Source: JAVBKV01 sp031553885 | GTDB lineage: Bacteria > Bacteroidota > Bacteroidia > Bacteroidales > Azobacteroidaceae | DNA length: 64,000 nt | Reading direction: 5' to 3' | NCBI GenBank assembly: GCA_031553885.1 | Contig: JAVBKV010000060.1 | Span: forward strand, 1-64,000 | Shown here: piece after piece, positions 18,137-27,412 of the stretch | Position numbering within the stretch: position 1 is the stretch's first letter | Layout of the letters: each line of letters opens with the position of its first letter | The notes under the pieces: model-generated | What the model saw: the letters and a program-made list of their open reading frames with translations, nothing else | The model's database searches: none | What the model was told of the DNA's origin: nothing | Made by a program: the position numbers and the translations under genes

Positions 18137-21100
18137 TTATTCAATCCCCCATTGCGTATTAGGATTTGGCCCCATTTCGAGGATTAGGCTTCCTCCTTTG
18201 AGTAATTCGGAAGCCGGAAATTGAAACGAATTCCATTTTTTTCCGTTTAGGATCGCACTTTGAACATATTTATTTTTCCGGGAAGCGTTTTTGGCGTTGA
18301 TGGTGAATGTTTTCCCCCTCCCATAACGATTTCCCAGATCAATCACGATCTTTTCATAAAGCGGGCTGGCGATTTCATAAATGGGATTTATCCGGCAACC
18401 GCCGTCGGTTTGGAACAAGCCTATCGCCGCCATGACAAACCAGGCGCTCATTTGTCCCTGATCTTCGTCTCCCAGGTATGCATTAGCAGTTCCCGATCCA
18501 TAATAACGTTCGATGATCGAACGGCTCCAGGTCTGAGTCAACCAGGGTTTCTGAACCCAGTTGAACAGGAAGGCAAAGTGCATGGATTGCTGATTTCCCT
18601 GTACGACCGGATAATCCCAGTATTGGTCGTTGGGAGCATTGTACCGCCAGGGTTCACTGGCCTGAAAACCCCAAATCAGACGTTTCGTAAACATTTCTTT
18701 CCCGATATATTGAGCCAGGGCCGGTACATCCTGAGGTACAAAGTAAGATAATTGCCAGGCGTTTCCTTCTACATAATGATGGTTTTTACCGGATGTAAAA
18801 GGGTCGAAAGGCTCAACGAAAACCCCATTGCTGTCGCGCAATTGTGCATATCCGTTTTTTAGATTGAAAGCATTTTTCCACCAATTTCCACGGTCGGCAA
18901 ACAGTTTATAATCATTTTCTTTACCTAAAGCGTTGGCTAATTGGGAAACCGTCCAGTCGTCGAACGAGTATTCCAGTGTGTTGGAAAACCGACCTTTTTC
19001 GATGGGTACATATTTGTATTGCAGGTATGGAATCAAATCCCGGTTTCCGGCAAACCCTCCGGCCACATGCCGGGCCGGTGTCATTTGCATTTTTTTGACG
19101 GCTTCGAAAGCCTTTTCCGCGTCATAATCCCGGATACCCATTTGATAGGCCCCTACAATCAGAGGAATTTCATGCTCGGCAACCATAACCGGGACGTATT
19201 TCATTCCGGCCGGACCTTTAGCCAGCCATCCATTGGCTTCATACATGGCTAATTGAGAGTTCACCCAACGCGATGACCATTCCGGAGTAACCAGATTCCA
19301 AAACTGGTTCAGGTTCCAGAACGTATTCCAGAAAGCATCGCATCCTAACGCAACATGATCAGGATTCGATAGTTTCTGCAGGCTGGCGTCGGAAGCCATC
19401 CATTCTCCATTGACATCACTCCAGGTATTTCGACTACAGATGGCGCGATACATATTGGTGTAAAACCGGACTTTCTCCAACCGGTCGCAGGTAGAAATAT
19501 TGACCCTGGAAAACAGCTCGTTCCATGTTTTTAACTGATTTTGGCGAACCGCATCGAAATTCCATCCGAATGGTTCCGTAATTTCTTTTTTCAGATTCTC
19601 TGAGGCATTTTTGATACTAACCAGTGAGATCCCCGTTCGAGCCTGGACAACTGAAGATTTCTGGGTATTAAATTCGACATACATTCCGGCCAGTTTAAGA
19701 TTAGAACCCTGGATCTGATCAATTTCTTTTATTTCGTCGTTGATCCAACCTCCGATCTTTTGAATGGGCTGATCAAATTCGATCACAAAATGTAGTTTAT
19801 ATTCCTGGTCTGCATCGCGACTCCATACATTCGGTATTTTTTGATGGCTAACCCCTTCAATCCGGTATTCATTGATCTTTTTCATTTCCACATTTTCCAA
19901 CTGATACCTGTATTCGGCCTGGATTTTTAGGTCCATCAAGACCCGGCCCGGCTTGTTTTTCGGAAATGTATACCGTTGAAATCCACAGCGGGTAGTGGCT
20001 GTTAATTCAGCCCAAATGTCGTAATCGGTGAGGTGAACTTTATAATATCCTAAAGGCGCCTCTTCGGTTGCTTTGTCGATACGGGAGCGATAACCTTCAT
20101 CCGGTTTGAACTGATCGCCAACGTTGGTTTGCAAAGGTCCATTCACGGGTAGCATACCCAATCCGCCCATAGTCCATTCGTGAATATGACTGAAACAACC
20201 TACTGTTTCTAAAGTGGGTTGGTAACCTGCCTGCCAGCCTTCGTTTTGATTATCAGGACTGAGTTTGACCATGCTGAAAGGCATCCATGGCCCGGGTGCA
20301 ATCATCCAGCGGGAGTGTGCCGTTCCTATTTCTGTATGAACATAATCGGCTGGTGTTTGCTGTTTTTGCGGATTCCGCTCAATGGTTTCTTCTTCCGCCA
20401 GTTGGCCGTCGATCCAGATGCTGTATTTGCTTCTTGTCGTTTTTTTTACGGCAGGCATAGGGGCTTCAAGCAGATAACGAGCTGTATCCAAGCATCCTGA
20501 AAATATGGACTGATTGTCAAGTTTGATTTCCAGTTTCGGTTGTCCGGATAAATGTTCCAGATCCACCAGTAGGGGCTGGAATTTTTTATTATGGGTTTCG
20601 GTTTCATACTGAGCTGGTTTTACATCCCGGACAAAAGCCCGGCCGGGTTGGATCAGTTCGACTCCTCCCGGACCTTCCAGATGGACACAGTCAAAAACAA
20701 TCCAGGAGCCTTCCAGAACAGAAATTTTTATACTATTGCCTCCTTTTTTGATGATTCCCGGTTCGATCGGGATTTCAAGGATACGTTCTTTTGATTCCGG
20801 AACAGTACGGATAATCGAAGAGTCACTTCCTCCGGACAATAGAAATTTGAAATTTTGAAGGGGAGTCGTCTGGGAATTGATGCTTACTTTTACCACAGAT
20901 CTTTTCGGGTGACTGTCCAGTAAGTCGATAACCAGTTTCCAGTTGCCTTTTTCCGGCATCGACCGGATACCCCAAAGAATATTGATGTCGTGGGTTCTCC
21001 ATCCGGATGTGCCCCAGGTTCCTCCCCATGTGTCGTCCGGTCCCGGAAGTACATAAGGAAAATCTTTATTTTCTTTTGAATTTCCGATGAGATAATACCG

Positions 21101-21277
21101 GTCCTCGAAACCAAAGTCTTTTTCCAGGAATTTTTTATATTCCGACGGGCCTAGCGCTAACTCTGCTGAAGAATTATCGTTTTTCCCGATGCTCCAAATA
21201 ATCCCCGGACCATTCTCTCCTTTTAATGTTAAGTTTATAAAAAAAAGACTAATAAGAAAGACGGTAAAAGTTTTCAT
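18137..21277 (-). CDS. GH92 alpha-mannosidase with N-terminal accessory domain
   Basis: A 1046-residue exported protein with signal peptide MKTFTVFLISLFFINLTLKG. Residues about 26-210 form a domain beginning IIWSIGKNDNSSAELALGP that matches the N-terminal domain of the GH38 enzyme at 2101-5526. The rest is the GH92 two-domain fold: a beta-sandwich, then an alpha/alpha barrel. The expected general acid is E837 in VEGNAWQ; the acidic base cluster is D937-E938-D939 in GDEDQGQMSAW, where many relatives have NDDxGQMSAW. GH92 enzymes are Ca-dependent inverting exo-alpha-mannosidases, many acting on N-glycans; the linkage cannot be read here. It is first in a unit with the permease and isomerase. 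Confidence 0.92.
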   Translation of the reverse strand: MKTFTVFLISLFFINLTLKGENGPGIIWSIGKNDNSSAELALGPSEYKKFLEKDFGFEDRYYLIGNSKENKDFPYVLPGPDDTWGGTWGTSGWRTHDINILWGIRSMPEKGNWKLVIDLLDSHPKRSVVKVSINSQTTPLQNFKFLLSGGSDSSIIRTVPESKERILEIPIEPGIIKKGGNSIKISVLEGSWIVFDCVHLEGPGGVELIQPGRAFVRDVKPAQYETETHNKKFQPLLVDLEHLSGQPKLEIKLDNQSIFSGCLDTARYLLEAPMPAVKKTTRSKYSIWIDGQLAEEETIERNPQKQQTPADYVHTEIGTAHSRWMIAPGPWMPFSMVKLSPDNQNEGWQAGYQPTLETVGCFSHIHEWTMGGLGMLPVNGPLQTNVGDQFKPDEGYRSRIDKATEEAPLGYYKVHLTDYDIWAELTATTRCGFQRYTFPKNKPGRVLMDLKIQAEYRYQLENVEMKKINEYRIEGVSHQKIPNVWSRDADQEYKLHFVIEFDQPIQKIGGWINDEIKEIDQIQGSNLKLAGMYVEFNTQKSSVVQARTGISLVSIKNASENLKKEITEPFGWNFDAVRQNQLKTWNELFSRVNISTCDRLEKVRFYTNMYRAICSRNTWSDVNGEWMASDASLQKLSNPDHVALGCDAFWNTFWNLNQFWNLVTPEWSSRWVNSQLAMYEANGWLAKGPAGMKYVPVMVAEHEIPLIVGAYQMGIRDYDAEKAFEAVKKMQMTPARHVAGGFAGNRDLIPYLQYKYVPIEKGRFSNTLEYSFDDWTVSQLANALGKENDYKLFADRGNWWKNAFNLKNGYAQLRDSNGVFVEPFDPFTSGKNHHYVEGNAWQLSYFVPQDVPALAQYIGKEMFTKRLIWGFQASEPWRYNAPNDQYWDYPVVQGNQQSMHFAFLFNWVQKPWLTQTWSRSIIERYYGSGTANAYLGDEDQGQMSAWFVMAAIGLFQTDGGCRINPIYEIASPLYEKIVIDLGNRYGRGKTFTINAKNASRKNKYVQSAILNGKKWNSFQFPASELLKGGSLILEMGPNPNTQWGIE

Positions 21278-21296
21278 TTATTTTTATTTGTTGATT

Positions 21297-21310
21297 TATG
21301 TTCATACATA
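21297..21310. promoter_or_regulatory. GntR-type operator before GH92
   Basis: TATGT-TCAT-ACATA, identical over 14 bases to the core of the dyad before susC at 14164-14177. It lies 11 bases downstream of the -7 element of the GH92 promoter, in the same arrangement as at susC. Confidence 0.65.
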
Positions 21311-21321
21311 TTGATGAATGT

Positions 21322-21330
21322 GCAAATATA
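21322..21330 (-). promoter_or_regulatory. -7 element of the GH92 promoter
   Basis: TATATTTGC on the minus strand, the same nonamer as before susC, 45 bases before the GH92 ATG. No clear -33 TTTG was seen. Confidence 0.6.
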
Positions 21331-21517
21331 AGCCATTTTTTAAATAAAAAAAATAGTTCATCCATTTTCTTTTTACTAAAAATGGATATTGTTGCCGGTT
21401 TTTGTATATCTAAATCGGTCTGTTTAAAAAAGTAATCTTCCGGAAAAAAAGAAATGGGAGTTATGTTTAGAATGGAATAAGGATCGGTTTATTTTGCAGA
21501 CAGCCTGTATTTCAGGT

Positions 21518-22162
21518 TTATACTAAGGGATGGGAGGAATAAAATTTACAAAAAGAAGCAATCCCGCATTTTTCACAATGCGGTTTGCGGGCCATACATA
21601 CATATCTTCCGTGTAATATCAGCCAATGATGGGCTTTCGTTAATAGTTTTCTCGGAATATGTTTCACGAGTTCTTTTTCTGTTTCCAACGGTGTTTTGGA
21701 ATCGTCTGTCAGTCCGATCCGGTTGGAAACCCGGAAAACATGTGTATCTACGGGCATGGCCGGAATGTCAAAGGCGACAGATGTAACCACATTGGCGGTT
21801 TTTCTGCCTACACCCGGTAATTTCATTAATTCTTCAACCGAGGAAGGGACTATTCCGTTAAAGTCCCGGATCAGCATTCGTGCCATTTCGAACAAATGTT
21901 TGGCTTTGTTGTTCGGATAAGAAACGCTTTTAATGAACTCAAATAGCGTCTCCGGATTCGAAGCAGCCATAACTTCGGGAGTGGGATAGGCCTCGAAAAG
22001 GGGAGGCGTGACCATATTAACCCGTTTGTCAGTACATTGGGCGGAAAGAATCACAGCAATAAGCAGATGAAACGGATTGTCATAATGCAATTCGGTTTCA
22101 GCAATCGGCATGTTTTCTTCGAACCATGCAATTACGCCCTGATACCTTTCTTTTTTATTCAT
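21518..22162 (-). CDS. nth: endonuclease III, DNA glycosylase/AP lyase
   Basis: A 214-residue base-excision repair enzyme for oxidised pyrimidines. The helix-hairpin-helix is LPGVGRKTANVV, which contains the catalytic Lys, and the catalytic Asp is in PVDTHVFR. The C-terminal iron-sulfur motif C-x6-C-x2-C-x5-C is complete (CMARKPHCEKCGIASFC). Length is normal. It starts three bases after the pheS stop codon, so the two are probably co-transcribed. Confidence 0.97.
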   Translation of the reverse strand: MNKKERYQGVIAWFEENMPIAETELHYDNPFHLLIAVILSAQCTDKRVNMVTPPLFEAYPTPEVMAASNPETLFEFIKSVSYPNNKAKHLFEMARMLIRDFNGIVPSSVEELMKLPGVGRKTANVVTSVAFDIPAMPVDTHVFRVSNRIGLTDDSKTPLETEKELVKHIPRKLLTKAHHWLILHGRYVCMARKPHCEKCGIASFCKFYSSHPLV

Positions 22163-22165
22163 TCG

Positions 22166-23185
22166 TTAGGTCGCACTTTCAAATTGTTTCAGGAATCGGA
22201 CATCGTTTTCAGAGAACAGACGCAAATCCTTGACCTGGTATTTCAGGTTGGTAATGCGTTCGATACCCATACCTAAAGCATATCCGGAATAGATTTTACT
22301 ATCAATACCGCAATTTTCCAATACGTTCGGATCGACCATGCCACAACCCAGGATTTCTACCCAACCGGTGTGCTTGCAGAACGGACATCCCTTGCCGCCA
22401 CAAAGGTTACAGCTGATATCCATTTCGGCGCTGGGCTCGGTAAATGGGAAGAAGGAAGGACGAAGACGGATCTTGGTTTCCGGGCCGAACATTTCTTTGG
22501 CGAAGAATAACAAGACCTGCCTCAGATCGGCAAAAGAAACTTTTTTATCGATATACAAGGCTTCCACCTGATGGAAGAAGCAATGCGCCCGGTAAGAAAT
22601 GGCTTCATTACGATATACCCGTCCCGGACAGATGATCCGGATGGGAGGCTGGGTTTTCTCCATGACCCGGGTTTGAACGGAAGAAGTGTGCGTACGTAAA
22701 AGTATGTCGGCACCGTGCATGGTGAAAAACGTATCCTGCATGTCCCGGGCCGGGTGATCGTCGGCAAAGTTCAACGAGGAAAATACATGCCAGTCGTCTT
22801 CAATTTCGGGTCCTTCCGCAATGCTGAAACCCAGACGTGCGAAAATATCGCAGATTTCCTTCTTTACGATGGAAAGAGGGTGACGAGTTCCGACATGATA
22901 CGGATAAGAGGTGCGTGTCAGGTCGATAAAATCATCCGAAGAAGACTGATTCTCAAAGTTATCCCTGAGTTCATTGATCTTGTTTTGAGCCTTGTCTTTG
23001 AGTTCGTTGAGTTTTTGCCCGATCACTTTTTTTTCTTCGGCCGCAATATTCCGGAAATCATTCATCAGGTTGGAGATTTCTCCTTTTTTACTCAAATATT
23101 TGATCCGTAACGTTTCTAATTCTTCGCTGTTCCCGGCTTTTATTTTATCTATTTCTGCCAGTAAGTTATTGATTTTATCAATCAT
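22166..23185 (-). CDS. pheS: phenylalanyl-tRNA synthetase alpha subunit
   Basis: The start at 23185 (MIDKINNLLAEIDKI) gives 339 residues, the usual PheS length; a longer non-ATG frame to 23233 runs into the promoter. An N-terminal coiled coil binds tRNA, then the class II catalytic core follows, with HPLSIVKKEICDIF, the motif-2 region (RIICPGRVYRNE) and motif 3 (YALGMGIERI). It charges tRNA-Phe together with PheT, which is not in this window. A -7 element (TAAATTTGC) lies at 23211-23219. Confidence 0.97.
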   Translation of the reverse strand: MIDKINNLLAEIDKIKAGNSEELETLRIKYLSKKGEISNLMNDFRNIAAEEKKVIGQKLNELKDKAQNKINELRDNFENQSSSDDFIDLTRTSYPYHVGTRHPLSIVKKEICDIFARLGFSIAEGPEIEDDWHVFSSLNFADDHPARDMQDTFFTMHGADILLRTHTSSVQTRVMEKTQPPIRIICPGRVYRNEAISYRAHCFFHQVEALYIDKKVSFADLRQVLLFFAKEMFGPETKIRLRPSFFPFTEPSAEMDISCNLCGGKGCPFCKHTGWVEILGCGMVDPNVLENCGIDSKIYSGYALGMGIERITNLKYQVKDLRLFSENDVRFLKQFESAT

Positions 23186-23210
23186 GATTTTTGAATTTTT
23201 ACTTGAAGCT

Positions 23211-23219
23211 GCAAATTTA
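23211..23219 (-). promoter_or_regulatory. -7 element of the pheS promoter
   Basis: TAAATTTGC on the minus strand matches the TAnnTTTG consensus, 25 bases before the chosen start codon. The position supports the 23185 start. Confidence 0.5.
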
Positions 23220-23321
23220 CATAAAAATTGCAAGAGAAGGGTCGAATATTTCTAAATTTTCCGTAACTTCGTAACCTATTGTGAAAAATCAAAAATACGA
23301 TTAACCTAATAAAGAAGAGTA

Positions 23322-26300
23322 ATGCATAAGTTCACATTTGCCTTTTTGTTGTTAGTTGGTTCAGCCTTGTGTGTGTTGGCAGAACAACCGTTGTTGAAAG
23401 GTTTTTATTATTCTCAGGCTACAGGTCCTGTTGGTAATGAGTGGGAATCCCCGGAAAATTTAGCGTTGAATAAAGAGCAGCCCCGGGCCTGGTTCTTTTC
23501 GTTTCAGGATATGGAAAGCGCTCGTAAAGTATTGCCGGAAAACAGTAAATTCTGGCAATCGTTAAACGGTACCTGGAAATTCAACTGGGCTCCGGATCCC
23601 GACTCCCGTCCGAAAGACTTTTACAAGACTGAATTCGATGTGTCGTCCTGGGATAACATCCCTGTTCCTTCCAGTTGGAATATTTATGGTATTCAAAAAG
23701 ACGGCAGTCTGAAATACGGGGTGCCTATTTATGTGAACCAGCCGGTGATTTTTCAGCACAAAGTGGCTGTTGATGACTGGAGGGGAGGGGTTATGCGTAC
23801 TCCTCCGACGAATTGGACTACTTATAAGCACCGGAATGAAATAGGTTCGTTCCGTCGTGAGTTTGAGATTCCACAAAATTGGGATGGAAGGGAAGTATTC
23901 ATTCAATTCGACGGGGTCGATTCGTTTTTTTACCTTTGGATCAATGGGCAATATGTGGGATTTTCAAAGAATTCCCGTAATACGGCCTGTTTTAATATTT
24001 CCCGCTACCTTCAGAAAGGGAAAAATATGATTGCTGCTGAAGTTTACCGCAGTTCCGATGCCTCTTTCCTGGAAGCCCAGGATATGTACCGTTTACCCGG
24101 GATTTTCCGTACGGTAGCGTTATATTCGACACCTACAGTACACATACGTAACCTGAAGGTGACTCCGGATCTGGACAAGACGTATACCGACGGATCGTTG
24201 ACCATACGTACCGATATCCGGAATTTAAGTTCTAAATCCGTAAAAGATCACAAGTTGGTTTACACATTGTTTGCCAACCAATTGTATTCCGATGAAAACG
24301 TTCCTCTGGCCGGTGCGGAAGTAACGGCTAAGGTTACACCATTGGCTTCCGGTCAGGAACTGGCGGCCGAACAGGTGGTTTTACGGGTGAAATCTCCCAA
24401 TAAATGGTCGGCGGAAAATCCGTATCGTTATACATTGGTCGCCGAATTGAAAGATGCTAAGAATAAAACACTGGAAACCGTTTCCACTACTGTCGGATTC
24501 GTTAAAGTTGAGATCAAAGATACTCCAGCTTCGGAAGATGAGTTTGGCTTGGCCGGACGTTATTACTATATCAATGGAAAAACAGTAAAATTAAAAGGAA
24601 CGAATCGTCACGAAACCAATCCTTCGGTAGGCAAGGCCATTACCCGTGAAATGATGGAGAGTGAAATTAAACTGATGAAGCGCGCTAATATCAATCATGT
24701 CCGAAATTCTCATTATCCCACGGATCCTTATTGGTATTATTTGTGTGATAAATATGGTATTTACCTGGAAGACGAAGCGAATATCGAATCACATGAATAT
24801 TATTATGGTGATGCATCCCTTTCTCATCCCAAGGAGTGGGAATCAGCGCATGTCGCCCGTGTGATGGAAATGGTTTATGCCAATATCAATCACCCTTCCA
24901 TCGTTATCTGGTCGTTGGGTAATGAAGCCGGTCCGGGTAAAAACTTTGTTTCTGCTTATAATGCATTGAAAGAAGTCGATTTGTCCCGTCCGGTTCAGTA
25001 TGAGCGTAATAACGATATCGTGGATATGGGTTCCAATCAATATCCTTCAATCGGTTGGATGCGTGGTGCGGTAAAGGGTACCTATAATATCAAGTATCCC
25101 TTTCACGTTTCGGAATATGCCCATTCCATGGGAAATGCCTGTGGAAACCTGATCGACTACTGGGAAGCAATTGAATCGACCAACTTCTTCTGTGGTGGAG
25201 CAATCTGGGATTGGGTGGACCAGTCGATGTATAACTACGACAAGGTAACCGGCGAGCGTTACTTAGCTTATGGCGGTGATTTCGGTGAAGTCCCGAATGA
25301 CGGCCAGTTCGTTATGAACGGAATTGTATTTGCTGATCTTGAGCCGAAACCGCAGTATTATGAAGTAAGAAAAGTATATCAACACATCGCTGTAAAACCG
25401 GTGGATGTCAGAAAAGGAACTTTTGAAATTTTCAACAAATATTATTTCAATGATCTTTCGGAATACGATGTGAAGTGGTCGCTCTATGAAAACGGAACGG
25501 AAATGAAAACCGGAATTCTTCATCCCGGAACGATTGCTCCCCGGGGCAGGGCTACAGTCAATGTTCCTTATTCATTTGATCAACTGAATAGCGCTTCCGA
25601 ATATGTTGTGAAATTTCAGTTTTTAATGAAAGATAAAAAGTTTTGGGCGGATAAAGGTTTTGCGGTTGCAGAAGAACAGATTCCGGTTAAAGACGCAACC
25701 GATCGCCCGTTGATCAGTACAGTTTCCGGAACTTCAGGGAAACTGGAATTATCTAAGGAGTCTTCTCTCCAAACGATTAAAGGAAACGGTTTTGAAGTGA
25801 AATTCGATATGAATACAGGTTCTGTTTACAGCCTGGTTTATGGTGACCGGACGATTATTGCACCGGGTAATGGTCCTAAGCTGGATGCATTGCGGGCATT
25901 TGTCAATAACGATAACTGGTTCTTTTCCTCCTGGTTTGAGAATGGATTGCACAACCTGGTTCATAAGGCACTGGATAGTCATGTTGTCATGAGAGATAAT
26001 AAAGCTGTAATTTCTTTTACCGTCGAATCACAGGCGCCGAATGCAGCTAAAATATTAGGAGGAACTACCACCGGAAAAAATAGCATTGAAGAATTGAAAG
26101 ACCGGAAGTTCGGCAGCAATGATTTTAAGTTTACCACGAATCAGATCTGGACGGTATATCCGGATGGCTCTGTTGAGTTAGAGGCCAGCATAACTTCCAA
26201 TAAATCCAGTTTGGTATTGCCGCGTTTGGGTTATGTGATGAAAGTTCCTCAATCGTATTCCAATTTTACTTACTACGGACGGGGACCGATCGATAATTAT

Positions 26301-27338
26301 CCTGACCGTAAAACCGGACAGTTTATCGAACAACACACGAGTACGGTGGCCGGAGAATTTGTGAATTTTCCGAAACCTCAGGATATGGCTAATCATGAAG
26401 ATGTGCGTTGGTGCGCTTTGACGGATCAGTCCGGAAATGGAGCTGTTTTTGTAGCTACAGACCGCTTGTCTGTTTCCGCTCTTTCTTATTCCGCTCTCGA
26501 TTTGATTCTGGCTCCTCATCCTTATCAGTTACCTCCTGTTGGAGATACTTACCTCCATCTGGATGCTGCTGTAACCGGACTCGGAGGAAACAGTTGCGGA
26601 CAGGGAGCCCCCCTGGAACCGGATCGTGTTTATGCCGGTTTCCATCAGATGGGCTTTATTATTCGTCCTGCAGGAAAAGACTTGTCCCTTACTGGAAATG
26701 TTGCGCCTGCCGGAGATATCCCATTTTCTATTCTGCGGGATCGTGCCGGTTGGGTATCGGTTCCATCCATCAAAGAAGGTCAGGTCATTTGCTACACGGT
26801 TGATAAAGGAAAGGTAAAAGAATATGCAGAACCGATTCCCATGCGGAATGGGGGAACAATTACGGCCTGGTATAAAGACCGCCCGGACATTAAGGCTACG
26901 ATGAATTTTGAAAAGATAGAAAGTATTCAGACCGAAGTAGTCTATGCGAGCAGTCAGGAAATGGGAGAACGTGCCAGAAACCTGGTTGACGGAGATCCGA
27001 ATACGATCTGGCATACCATGTATTCGGTTACGGTAGCAAAATATCCGCATTGGGTGGATTTGGATGCCGGCGAAGAAAAAATGATCAAAGGATTTACTTA
27101 CCTGCCTCGTCAGAACGGAGGTAATGGTAATATTAAAGACTATTCCGTACAGGTAAGCCAGGATGGCAAGAATTGGGGCGACTCAGTTAGTAAAGGAAGG
27201 TTTGAAAATAATTCCAAGGAAAAAAGAGTCTTGTTCGACAAACCGGTTAAAGCCCGTTACATCCGTTTTACCGCTTTGAGTGAACAAAATGGACAGGATT
27301 TTGCCTCAGGTGCTGAATTAACGATTTTGGCAGAATAA
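23322..27338 (+). CDS. GH2 LacZ-type beta-galactosidase with C-terminal discoidin domain, secreted
   Basis: A 1338-residue protein with a signal peptide ending near LCVLAEQ. The order is sugar-binding jelly roll (QSLNGTWKFNWAPDPDSRPKDFY), Ig-like domain, TIM barrel, second Ig-like domain, and a LacZ-type beta-sandwich (LPRLGYVMKVPQSY; YYGRGPIDNYPDRKTG). The acid/base is E535 in WSLGNEAGPG and the nucleophile is E598 in HVSEYAHSMGN. The last ~150 residues are an F5/8 type C domain (NLVDGDPNTIWHTMY; VKARYIRFTAL), probably for glycan binding. It should release beta-galactose, or a related sugar, from a PUL2 glycan in the periplasm or at the surface. It is transcribed divergently from pheS. Confidence 0.93.
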   Translation: MHKFTFAFLLLVGSALCVLAEQPLLKGFYYSQATGPVGNEWESPENLALNKEQPRAWFFSFQDMESARKVLPENSKFWQSLNGTWKFNWAPDPDSRPKDFYKTEFDVSSWDNIPVPSSWNIYGIQKDGSLKYGVPIYVNQPVIFQHKVAVDDWRGGVMRTPPTNWTTYKHRNEIGSFRREFEIPQNWDGREVFIQFDGVDSFFYLWINGQYVGFSKNSRNTACFNISRYLQKGKNMIAAEVYRSSDASFLEAQDMYRLPGIFRTVALYSTPTVHIRNLKVTPDLDKTYTDGSLTIRTDIRNLSSKSVKDHKLVYTLFANQLYSDENVPLAGAEVTAKVTPLASGQELAAEQVVLRVKSPNKWSAENPYRYTLVAELKDAKNKTLETVSTTVGFVKVEIKDTPASEDEFGLAGRYYYINGKTVKLKGTNRHETNPSVGKAITREMMESEIKLMKRANINHVRNSHYPTDPYWYYLCDKYGIYLEDEANIESHEYYYGDASLSHPKEWESAHVARVMEMVYANINHPSIVIWSLGNEAGPGKNFVSAYNALKEVDLSRPVQYERNNDIVDMGSNQYPSIGWMRGAVKGTYNIKYPFHVSEYAHSMGNACGNLIDYWEAIESTNFFCGGAIWDWVDQSMYNYDKVTGERYLAYGGDFGEVPNDGQFVMNGIVFADLEPKPQYYEVRKVYQHIAVKPVDVRKGTFEIFNKYYFNDLSEYDVKWSLYENGTEMKTGILHPGTIAPRGRATVNVPYSFDQLNSASEYVVKFQFLMKDKKFWADKGFAVAEEQIPVKDATDRPLISTVSGTSGKLELSKESSLQTIKGNGFEVKFDMNTGSVYSLVYGDRTIIAPGNGPKLDALRAFVNNDNWFFSSWFENGLHNLVHKALDSHVVMRDNKAVISFTVESQAPNAAKILGGTTTGKNSIEELKDRKFGSNDFKFTTNQIWTVYPDGSVELEASITSNKSSLVLPRLGYVMKVPQSYSNFTYYGRGPIDNYPDRKTGQFIEQHTSTVAGEFVNFPKPQDMANHEDVRWCALTDQSGNGAVFVATDRLSVSALSYSALDLILAPHPYQLPPVGDTYLHLDAAVTGLGGNSCGQGAPLEPDRVYAGFHQMGFIIRPAGKDLSLTGNVAPAGDIPFSILRDRAGWVSVPSIKEGQVICYTVDKGKVKEYAEPIPMRNGGTITAWYKDRPDIKATMNFEKIESIQTEVVYASSQEMGERARNLVDGDPNTIWHTMYSVTVAKYPHWVDLDAGEEKMIKGFTYLPRQNGGNGNIKDYSVQVSQDGKNWGDSVSKGRFENNSKEKRVLFDKPVKARYIRFTALSEQNGQDFASGAELTILAE

Positions 27339-27360
27339 AAGGTTTTATTCGAAAGCGATC

Positions 27361-27380
27361 AAGCAAAATAATGCTTTTTA
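27361..27380 (+). terminator. weak hairpin after the GH2 gene
   Basis: A 5-bp stem, AAGCA with TGCTT, and a T run lie between GH2 and the next gene. It is too short to be sure of and may only attenuate read-through. Confidence 0.3.
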
Positions 27381-27412
27381 GCTATATAATTACTTAAATC
27401 TAATACTTATTT

